Below are positions 24,974 to 32,527 of a DNA stretch of 64,000 nt, piece by piece. Under the pieces are notes generated by a model, which worked only from the letters and a program-made list of their open reading frames with translations, was not told where the DNA came from and ran no database searches. The stretch covers positions 1 to 64,000 of the forward strand of contig NZ_JAENHN010000007.1 of NCBI RefSeq assembly GCF_016595795.1, in the 5' to 3' direction. The stretch comes from Clostridium yunnanense. GTDB lineage: Bacteria; Bacillota; Clostridia; Clostridiales; Clostridiaceae. Both the position numbers and the translations under genes were made by a program. Position 1 is the stretch's first letter; every line of letters begins with the position of its first letter.

Positions 24974-25007
24974 TGTGGTACACCTCCAATCGTTTGATTA
25001 TTCTTCT

Positions 25008-25267
25008 TTAATAAACTGATAATTTACAAAGTAATTCTATTTTCTTTTTTATCCCAAAATCTTGGATGGCTTGTTTTATAGCCTCCCAATCAGTATCATT
25101 CCAAATAATTGCTGCTTGATATCGTTCACATACTCGTGCTGGAAATTCATACACTGAGCTTTTTAGCCTCATTTTTTTCTAAACCTTCTATTTCTTTCTA
25201 AATGTATTACCTTATGTTTCTTCTCCAATGAATAAAAAGCATTGTATATGTTGTTATTTTCTTTCAT
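25008..25267 (-). pseudogene. broken 3' part of a nuclease-like gene
   Basis: Two short frames follow each other: MKENNNIYNAFYSLEKKHKV, then after a stop SSVYEFPARVCERYQAAIIW up to AIQDFGIKKKIELLCKL. They look like one small protein split by a frameshift, directly downstream of the PD-(D/E)XK gene at 25271. Family not recognised. Confidence 0.4.
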
Positions 25268-25270
25268 GTA

Positions 25271-25630
25271 TCATTCCCATGTCACACAATCAGTCAGTAT
25301 GACAAAAGTTACTTTCTCTAAATATTCTTTTACTTCTGATTCTGCGTGTTCTCTGTCTGCTGCCTTAAGAGTTTTTACTTCTAATAATGATTTATATTCC
25401 ACGGTATCTTTTTCTGTTTTTTTCAATTTCCATTTCGATGCAATCAATAAATCTGGCGTGTATCCGACAGCGAATGCTTCACGGTCAATGCCACGTTTAT
25501 CCCATTCTTTTGTGAGCATAGATGTATCTACAACATCTAAATCTTCACATAGTTCTTCAAAAAAAGGAATCAATATACGATTCTGATAATTTTCTTCTCT
25601 ATTATCATTCTCGAAAAACCAAGTAACCAA
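25271..25630 (-). CDS. small PD-(D/E)XK nuclease-like protein, start codon damaged
   Basis: At least 119 residues, with YTPDLLIASKWKLKK and YKSLLEVKTLKAADRE forming a D...E-x-K nuclease core. A perfect AGGAGG lies at about 25662-25667, but the codon at the correct distance is ATA (25652-25654) rather than ATG. Translation may therefore be lost or start at TTG 25630. The frame upstream, IDFDKYAKLVTWFFEN, looks native. Probably decaying together with the GIY-YIG relic next to it. Confidence 0.5.
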   Translation of the reverse strand: MVTWFFENDNREENYQNRILIPFFEELCEDLDVVDTSMLTKEWDKRGIDREAFAVGYTPDLLIASKWKLKKTEKDTVEYKSLLEVKTLKAADREHAESEVKEYLEKVTFVILTDCVTWE

Positions 25631-25683
25631 CTTAGCATATTTATCAAAATCTATTACATATCCTCCTTCCAGAAGTCAGAATC

Positions 25684-26108
25684 TTAATTATCGTTGTATC
25701 CGTTTCTGATAGTGTCCAAGCATTTCTTCCAGTATTGCTCACGCTCCAGTATTTTTATCGGATCATAAGATAAGCCGAAATATTCAAGCAGTATATATGT
25801 AAAATACTTTTCAAAATACTCAGCACCTTTTTGCTCATACAGAGCAATCAGTTTCTTGTTTCCGCCATGCTTGCAATCAAGGTAGTTACCCCATCTTTGA
25901 GCAACGCCTTCTTCACCTGTGGCAGAACCTATATAAAGTTTTCCGGTGTGAGTGTCTGTTAGACAGTAACCCCCGGTTATTTTCTATAATGACTCATAAT
26001 ATGTAGGCAGTATTCTTCCGTTGAAAATATCAGCCAAACGATGATACGGCAAATGTACTCTATCATATGCTTCAAAGTTCTCACCGCTATATAAACACGG
26101 TAATATTT
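25684..26108 (-). pseudogene. GIY-YIG nuclease family protein with premature stop
   Basis: The frame runs YDRVHLPYHRLADIFNGRIL, then after an in-frame TAG (25984-25986) GGYCLTDTHTGKLYIGSATG and onwards. GGYCLTD...KLYIGSATGEEG is the GIY-YIG core, followed by RWGNYLDCKHGGNKKL and a helical end. A single nonsense codon splits the linker from the nuclease domain. No start codon was found at the 5' end. Confidence 0.75.
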
Positions 26109-26143
26109 ATTTTACAGTAGCCTAATCAATGTATTTACTTCGG

Positions 26144-27247
26144 TTATGCATTTCCGTTGAAATATTTATAATTTAATGCCTTACTAACCGTTTCAAATAC
26201 AGAAGCATCCAGCTCCTTTTTAGAGATTTCCAAAGCAGCTAAAAACTTTTTATTCTTCTTAAATGATTTTAGCAACAATTTTTCATCCTTCTGATCCACA
26301 TCAATCCTATAAAGAAGATTTGATAATGTAAGAATTATTTTCCGTTGTCCATAAGTCCAGGTCTTCTCTGTATCTATATTCAAGAAGTCTTCCAGGTCAG
26401 ATTCACTGTATTTTGATTGTAGTCCTAATATTGGATTAACAAGCAACTGTGTAGATGATGACATCAAATTGACATATGAACCTAAAGCATATTGCTGTAC
26501 CTCAGTCATCTTACTGTAGTCCAACCCAAATGTATGGATCTCTTTTATTGCATCTTCAAGGAGTTCTGATTCATCAGAAATCCTTTTAATACGCTCATTC
26601 AATTCTACAATTGCAAGTTCGTATGACTTTATGTCTCTTTCACTGATGAGCGTAAATATATCTTCAAGTCTTTTTCTTTCGCTTTTTGCTTTCCAGAATA
26701 ATAACCCACTGCTTAACAATGCCACACCCGCAATGGCCCAACCAACAGGTCCAGCAAGAGCTAAAAATGCATTGCCTGCTGCCATTCCACCGCCTCCAGC
26801 GGCCAGTGCTCCACCACCTAACCAGGCAAGAGCTGCGTTTGTAGCTGCAGCGCCGCTAAGGGTAGATATGGCAGTTCCTGTTGAGGCTACTCCAAATGTC
26901 GTGGCAATTCCCATAGCTGCTGTTGGCCCTAAAGTTACAACACCAACACCTAATGTTGCCCCCGCTACTCCAGCACCTGCATTTTTTATTATTGCCTTAT
27001 GATAGTCTGTCTCTATCTTTTCAGCCTGTTGCTTCCAGTTCAAACGCACTTTTTTTAATCTTTCATATTCTAACTTACTTTCACTTGGAATATTTCTAAT
27101 TGCATCAAATTGCTCTTGTATCTGATTTAAAGCGTCATATAGTTTTTCTGTATGTTTTCCTAGTTCATCTATTTTATTGTTTGTCTCATTAATAGATTCT
27201 TCAGCTTTCTCCTGAGCTATTTGAAGTTTCGATTTTTTCTTACTCAT
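26144..27247 (-). CDS. coiled-coil protein with central glycine-zipper membrane domain
   Basis: The 367-residue protein has an N-terminal coiled coil (about 5-85, IAQEKAEESINETNNKIDEL), then roughly 100 residues of Gly/Ala-rich hydrophobic sequence (AGAGVAGATLGVGVVTLGPT, GGGALAAGGGGMAAGNAFLA) forming two or three glycine-zipper hairpins. A second coiled coil and a charged C-terminal domain follow. This layout resembles pore-forming or membrane-inserting effectors. The ATG overlaps the TAA of the upstream gene (TAATG), so the two are co-translated. No known family was assigned; an effector role in a two-gene defence or toxin unit is an inference. Confidence 0.65.
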   Translation of the reverse strand: MSKKKSKLQIAQEKAEESINETNNKIDELGKHTEKLYDALNQIQEQFDAIRNIPSESKLEYERLKKVRLNWKQQAEKIETDYHKAIIKNAGAGVAGATLGVGVVTLGPTAAMGIATTFGVASTGTAISTLSGAAATNAALAWLGGGALAAGGGGMAAGNAFLALAGPVGWAIAGVALLSSGLLFWKAKSERKRLEDIFTLISERDIKSYELAIVELNERIKRISDESELLEDAIKEIHTFGLDYSKMTEVQQYALGSYVNLMSSSTQLLVNPILGLQSKYSESDLEDFLNIDTEKTWTYGQRKIILTLSNLLYRIDVDQKDEKLLLKSFKKNKKFLAALEISKKELDASVFETVSKALNYKYFNGNA

Positions 27248-28674
27248 TAGTTTCCACATCCTTTTATCTGAAAATATGCATCAATGTCACTCTTGGCTTT
27301 TAGAATGTTCTCTTGAGGAACATTTCTCAATTCTGCTAACTTTACAGTTTTCTGAAAAGCTGCTGCATATGCATCGCTATCTTTCAAATACCGTACAAAC
27401 AACAGAAGGTCCTTATCATCATATATTTCGGCTAGCGACTTCAATCCTTCTATATAATTTTCAACGATAGTCTTTTCTCTGGCTGCAAATTTAGCCTGAG
27501 CATCTACTCGATGGTAAATAACTGCTCGGTGCCCTTCTCCATATAATGAAATAGCAAACCGACCTACACCAGCAATGTTTAATCTTAAAAAGAATTCTAT
27601 TGGATTAAATGTGCCACCACCTGCAATAAACCCTCGAATAGTCGCATCTCCTATATCCAATAAACAAAATGTGCCATGTGCAACCATAAGCATTCTCTTA
27701 ACAGATAAATTTGAGAAAGGCTCGCAGCTTTTCCATAACAGCTTGAAAGACCGATTTTCTTTCGGCACAGTAGAAAAATATCTTACTAAACGTCTTATCG
27801 AATATATCAGCCTCACAAGCAATTCATTAAGGAATACAGGTATCATTTGCGCTGTTTGAAATCTTTCATCAAATCCTTCTTTATAAATATTAAGTGCTAT
27901 CTCATTTATTGATAAATCAAACTCCAACACAGGAATCTTAAGCTGTCTCTTTAAAGCAATAATGTCACTTGTCCAGCTCCAAATAGGTGAAGGAATACCC
28001 ATTCCACGACTCTTGCTACCTGATGAGCCAGACATATCAGAAACAAGATGTCCAAACCAATTCACAAATCCACAAAACAACTTGCTCGGTACATCATTGC
28101 CCTTTAATTCAAACTTTCCATCAGCGTCTGATAATGAAATAAGCTCTCCGCCAGAAACAAAATGCGATGAATTTGTAAACTGATCTAATATTGAGAAGAA
28201 CAATCCAAATATCGTCGGATTGTGTCCTAATGACTTAAAATGATGATTCTTTGGATTCAAATCAAATATGAAACTCGCTGCATCACCGGCGCCTCGTTGA
28301 TCATATGGAATCTTGAATTTCTTTTCTAGAAATTTAATCGCAGACGATGCTTCACCATCTGCACCTTCCCAGCCACATATTTTTGCAAAATCTACAGTTC
28401 TATTCTCAAACCACTTATCAGTAATATCTCCAATCGTTGATTCGACTGGCTTTCCAACAAGAAAAATATCTATTAATCCACATATAGCACCCGAACTAGC
28501 GGCTAATGCATAATCAAGTTTATCACATTCCGACTTCAATCCTTTAATTGTCTCAATTGTCTCATTAAGAGCTTCTAACTCTAGTTCTGCCTGATGTAAT
28601 GCTAACGAGATGGATGAGTCGAATTCGAATTCATCATCTCCTATATTTATTGAAATTAATGTTCTATCTGGCAT
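27247..28674 (-). CDS. putative YdjM-like metal-dependent hydrolase of unknown role
   Basis: A 475-residue protein. Residues about 140-225 contain NPKNHHFKSLGHNPTIFGLF and FVNWFGHLVSDMSGSSGS. The spaced histidines and GHLVSD resemble membrane-bound YdjM/phospholipase-type metal hydrolases (H..HS...H..D). The rest is helical with amphipathic stretches. The ATG follows AGGAGAG. It is the first gene of a coupled pair with the glycine-zipper protein in the higher-G+C block, which suggests a self-contained imported module. The hydrolase assignment rests on motif resemblance only. Confidence 0.55.
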   Translation of the reverse strand: MPDRTLISINIGDDEFEFDSSISLALHQAELELEALNETIETIKGLKSECDKLDYALAASSGAICGLIDIFLVGKPVESTIGDITDKWFENRTVDFAKICGWEGADGEASSAIKFLEKKFKIPYDQRGAGDAASFIFDLNPKNHHFKSLGHNPTIFGLFFSILDQFTNSSHFVSGGELISLSDADGKFELKGNDVPSKLFCGFVNWFGHLVSDMSGSSGSKSRGMGIPSPIWSWTSDIIALKRQLKIPVLEFDLSINEIALNIYKEGFDERFQTAQMIPVFLNELLVRLIYSIRRLVRYFSTVPKENRSFKLLWKSCEPFSNLSVKRMLMVAHGTFCLLDIGDATIRGFIAGGGTFNPIEFFLRLNIAGVGRFAISLYGEGHRAVIYHRVDAQAKFAAREKTIVENYIEGLKSLAEIYDDKDLLLFVRYLKDSDAYAAAFQKTVKLAELRNVPQENILKAKSDIDAYFQIKGCGN

Positions 28675-29060
28675 ACGTTCAACTCTCCTGCTTCATTAAT
28701 AATATGTCACCATACCTAATTGGTTACATAATCTAGTGTCCTATTCCTCAATGTATGCATTTCTATGATGATAACATCCTATCAACTCAAGTCTTATCCT
28801 AATAACCATTCTATCAGCTTAACCCTATCTGCATTTCAAATAGCAGTAGATATGTTTCCGCATACTATAAAACCGCACTTTAGATCGTGTTGGCAAGATT
28901 GTTATCATTTGAAACCTCCGTAAAATCAATGGTTTTGGCATGGCATCAATTCTACGCACTCGACGTGCGTCGGTTCAATCTATAAGCTTGAAATAGACTT
29001 ATGTCGATATTTCGGATATCCTTCCATACTAAACTCTACTGTATTGCAATGATACTATAT
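28675..29060. other. intergenic stretch with right inverted motif
   Basis: It contains the motif GTAGATATGTTTCCGC at 28856-28871, inverted relative to 22483-22529, and a small hairpin ACGCAC/GTGCGT near 28955. No gene was recognised. It probably holds the promoter of the two-gene unit and the right boundary of the imported block. Confidence 0.5.
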
Positions 29061-29833
29061 TTATAATCTTATATCCTTTAAAACATCTAATAATCTCTTA
29101 GCAGGCAATATATTACTTCCAGTAACTAAGGATATAACTTTCATTTTTTTATTACTTGTATCTATTATGCACGAAACAGAACCCCCGCCACCTTCAGAGT
29201 ACTTTAAAGGATAATGTTTAGCATTTTCTAATGACATTCCTATAATCTCACTCTGAAATCTTATCCAGTCATTAAGCTTTTCATTAGTATGATATTTTGT
29301 AGCACAAATAGCAACAACATCTTTATCACAACAATATTCCTTAAGCAAAGTAATGTATTTATTTATGAAATTACCTTCCTTTTTACTTAATTCTACAATT
29401 TCTTTTTTATATTTTTGAGGTAAATTGCCACTATGAAATGGAAAACCTTCAGCCTGAATAAACATATTACGGTTTAACCCATTTGCAACCTTTTCCATAT
29501 CTTTTATTCTATTAGCTGATGTACCCTCTAAAATTTGCTTATAATGTGATCCTAATACATTAGCATTATATTTGTAACTTTCATCATATTTAATAACTGA
29601 ATCATCATTAACTATATTATCCTTCTTTTGAAAATCAGCTCCTTGTCCAGGATTTGTTGTCAAGAAAAGTAATTCATTTTCTTTCTCTTCATTATTGCCA
29701 AAAAGGAGATATGGTTCTGGGCAATGGGCCTCTTCAATAAATTCAAAAAACTTTTCGAAATATCACCCTTTATTAATTCACTATTTGTTTTCCAGTTTGT
29801 CCATAATTCTTCACAAAATTCAATGTAATTCAT
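29061..29833 (-). pseudogene. unknown gene broken by a frameshift
   Basis: The gene starts MNYIEFCEELWTNWKTNSEL at 29833 after AAAGGAGAAGG. The frame switches near 29765 at an A-run; adding one A restores KGDISKKFFEFIEEAHCPEP. The C-terminal 200 residues continue with LFLTTNPGQGADFQ, MFIQAEGFPFHSGNLPQKY and a GGGGSVSCII segment. Full length would be about 257 residues. TTNPGQG and FPFHSGNLP resemble loops of the uracil-DNA-glycosylase fold, but I would not assign it. The indel is in a homopolymer, so a sequencing error is possible. Confidence 0.6.
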
Positions 29834-30020
29834 AAGTTTCCTTCTCCTTTAAACTTTTATGTATTTTTTGATAATGCTTTTTATTTTGTTATCAGTTAAG
29901 TAAAGAACTAACCCGCATTATCTGACCTTACTATAAAGAGCCAATCTTATAAACTCGTAGATTTTCACTTATTTTCTATTCATTTAAGTTTATTATAAAT
30001 AATCGTTTTTCTACTTTATC

Positions 30021-30362
30021 TTATTTAAATTTTATAAAAATCCCTTTATCATCAGTTCCCCATCTTTCAATCGCATATTCATTGAACAATGTTCCTGCAG
30101 CTTGCCTAATAAATACTCTAGGTTTTAAATTTTTATGATCTTCGTAAAACTCCTTTCCATACTCTGGAACGTCTCTAGATACTCTTTCAAAACTTTCTCT
30201 AAAGTTGATCACGTTAACTATCTCACCATTTTGCTTATTTCTTTCCTATTCATTAATTAATAGTAAAACTTCATCATTATCTAGTTTTCTCTCAAACCAA
30301 TGCATTTGACCTCTATATCCTACTATGTCTTCTCTTTTTAAATTTCTTGATAAAATCTTCAT
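30021..30362 (-). pseudogene. small gene with an in-frame amber stop
   Basis: ATG at 30362 follows GGAGAG and starts MKILSRNLKREDIVGYRGQM. A single in-frame TAG at about codon 39 interrupts it, after LLLINE. The same frame then continues through VNVINFRESFERVSRDVPEY to the end (about 113 residues). It starts 12 nt after the HNH endonuclease gene, so it belongs to that operon. Family unknown. Reinitiation at 30212 could still give a 63-residue product. Confidence 0.6.
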
Positions 30363-30374
30363 ACTATCTCTCCA

Positions 30375-32195
30375 CTACCAAGCCAAATATGTTATAGCAT
30401 ATTTATCAATTAATACTTCAAGATTATATAAGTTTATAAAACATTCTAATTTTTTTATTATATTTATGATTAGGTTTCTATCTAATTTTAAGTCTCGATC
30501 TCTCAACAGTGAAATTATCGCTCTTAAAATTACATCTATATCAAATCCCAAAATTGTTTTATCCTCAGACTCTAACGCTATTTTCTTGACTTCTAGTAGT
30601 ATTGCCTCCTTTGTATTACATTGTTTAATTCTTAACTTATCACAAAGATAGAAAGAATCAATATTATCTGATATATCTATTAAAATTGTTATTATAGAGT
30701 ATATATCTAAATAATCTTCTTGTTTTAACCTATACAATTTCCTAGGCCTAACATAAAAATGTCTCTGTAATAACTCAATAGCCTCTATAATGTCTTCTTT
30801 CACAATAATATTAGTTGGCTTAATATATTTGATAAAATCAATTTTATTAGTATCCAAAAGTTCTTCTAATTCATATTTACTTTTATTGAAAAAACTTTTC
30901 CTTTTACTAGCGATACCTACCTTCGGCATTAATTCTTGAGTAAACCAAGTGTAAGCATACTCTGCATCCCAGTTTTCTCTTTCATTTAAGAACTCAATCC
31001 CCCTTTTATCAATATCTTCAATGAAACTCCACGAAATAGTTAGTTTACTTGAAGCTAAAGATGGATAGTAAACACTTTCTTCATCTTTTTCAACTGAGAA
31101 GAAACTATGAAAACCTAATTCATACTTTTTATGAGTCTTATTTGTATAAACTTTGATTTTCGATGAACAATTAACACTATCAAATATATGCCAAGCAGAA
31201 TTTCCTAAGTCTACATCATGCTTTCTTACAAAATCAATTATCTTATACCACTCATCAGTAGTTACAGTTAAAAACTTATAAGTATTTTTTCTCTTAGAAA
31301 GAGGAAACCTTTGTATATTCAATGTTTTCTCTACTTTCTTTATTTGTTCAATATAAACTTTTGCATAGGCATCAATAACTTCACATAATAATAGTACATC
31401 CTCATAGTTGAGCTTCAGCCTATTATTCCCTAATTTGACATCAACAAGTGTTTCACAATCCATAATAGCTGATTTCGTTTGAATAAAACTCCTTATACCA
31501 AACTTTGGATCAGTGAATAAACCTCCAAATAATTCTTTTAGAATGAATTCATTTTCTAATGTAACCTTACAATCACGTATCTTTAAAGTTTTAAAGTAAA
31601 GTACACACTTTGTTTCGGTATCATTATAAGTAGGTAAAAATGCCTCTAATCCTATTCTCTTTGTATAATTCTTATATACAATTTGATTTTCAAACTCATA
31701 TGTTCCTTCACTCTTTGAAAACTCAGTTTCTTCGTCATTAATAAAATCAAAAAGTTTTTCTATAGTAACAGCTCTTTTTCTACTTTCTTTTATACCATCA
31801 TAATAATCCTTTATGCTTACAAGTTCATCTTGGGAAGCACTCTTCTTTTTTAAGTCAATTATCTGCTCTTCAATCTTAGGTACTAGTTTCGTTGCTAGCT
31901 CAAGGAAATTCATTATTGTTGTATCACTATAAATCTGATTACTTTTCCTTAAATTCTCATGTTTATTAGTAGGCACAAAATTATACAAACTATTTATTTC
32001 AAAATCACTTCTTAATCCACATCTCTTTATTAATTCTTCGAGTATTTTCTTATCATCTTTTATACTCTCAGGTATGATATGATCAATTTGCATATCAACA
32101 AATTCAAGTGGCTTACCCGTGTAAAAACACTTTCCACCGTAAACATCAAATATAGCTTGTCTTACATGACTATCAATTTTATTCACTTTTTTCAT
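30375..32195 (-). CDS. HNH endonuclease-like protein
   Basis: The 606-residue protein has an HNH domain at residues about 18-90: GGKCFYTGKPL, MQIDHIIPESI and LYNFVPTNKHENLRKSNQI. Two possible metal/zinc positions are altered relative to classic C-x2-C versions. The remaining 500 residues are unlike anything I recognise: a mixed alpha/beta centre with KYELGFHSFFSVE and a helical C-terminus. Large HNH proteins in islands of this type commonly act as restriction effectors against foreign DNA. The start at 32195 has a weak AGGAATGG. It forms an operon with the small broken gene at 30021-30362. Confidence 0.7.
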   Translation of the reverse strand: MKKVNKIDSHVRQAIFDVYGGKCFYTGKPLEFVDMQIDHIIPESIKDDKKILEELIKRCGLRSDFEINSLYNFVPTNKHENLRKSNQIYSDTTIMNFLELATKLVPKIEEQIIDLKKKSASQDELVSIKDYYDGIKESRKRAVTIEKLFDFINDEETEFSKSEGTYEFENQIVYKNYTKRIGLEAFLPTYNDTETKCVLYFKTLKIRDCKVTLENEFILKELFGGLFTDPKFGIRSFIQTKSAIMDCETLVDVKLGNNRLKLNYEDVLLLCEVIDAYAKVYIEQIKKVEKTLNIQRFPLSKRKNTYKFLTVTTDEWYKIIDFVRKHDVDLGNSAWHIFDSVNCSSKIKVYTNKTHKKYELGFHSFFSVEKDEESVYYPSLASSKLTISWSFIEDIDKRGIEFLNERENWDAEYAYTWFTQELMPKVGIASKRKSFFNKSKYELEELLDTNKIDFIKYIKPTNIIVKEDIIEAIELLQRHFYVRPRKLYRLKQEDYLDIYSIITILIDISDNIDSFYLCDKLRIKQCNTKEAILLEVKKIALESEDKTILGFDIDVILRAIISLLRDRDLKLDRNLIINIIKKLECFINLYNLEVLIDKYAITYLAW

Positions 32196-32368
32196 ACTCT
32201 ACCATTCCTATTTAATATTTAGACTAATATATAAGTATTTCTAACGTTAATAACTAATTCTAATATTATACAAATTATATCATAATTTTACATTTTGAAA
32301 AATCTATTAAAATCAGTTATCCTTAAAGTCATTGTTAAATTTCGCACTTATTAAATAATATCAAAAAA

Positions 32369-32398
32369 AATAATACATACCCTGAAGGTCGTATTATT
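32369..32398 (-). terminator. terminator of the methyltransferase gene
   Basis: The 8-bp stem AATAATAC/GTATTATT is followed by an eight-T run on the minus strand. Confidence 0.75.
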
Positions 32399-32527
32399 AT
32401 AAAAAGTGTCATTTCATTAAATACATTTTTATTTTTCTAATCTAAGCAATAGCTTAATCATAACACCTATTTTACTTATCATTCAGCATATCTTAATAAG
32501 GAATACTGTCACCATAAATATATAATA

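Noticed and set aside
24596-24997. Plus-strand open frame of 133 codons
   Set aside because: Antisense to the 513-residue gene; long shadow frames are expected in this higher-G+C segment. No recognisable domain or start signal.
26631-27002. Plus-strand open frame of 123 codons rich in Ala and Pro
   Set aside because: It is the antisense shadow of the glycine/alanine-rich membrane domain of the gene at 26144-27247; no ribosome-binding site and biased composition that follows from the other strand.
29061-29663. Uracil-DNA glycosylase assignment for the frameshifted gene
   Set aside because: Only two short loop-like motifs resemble the fold; catalytic residues could not be placed, so no function was given.
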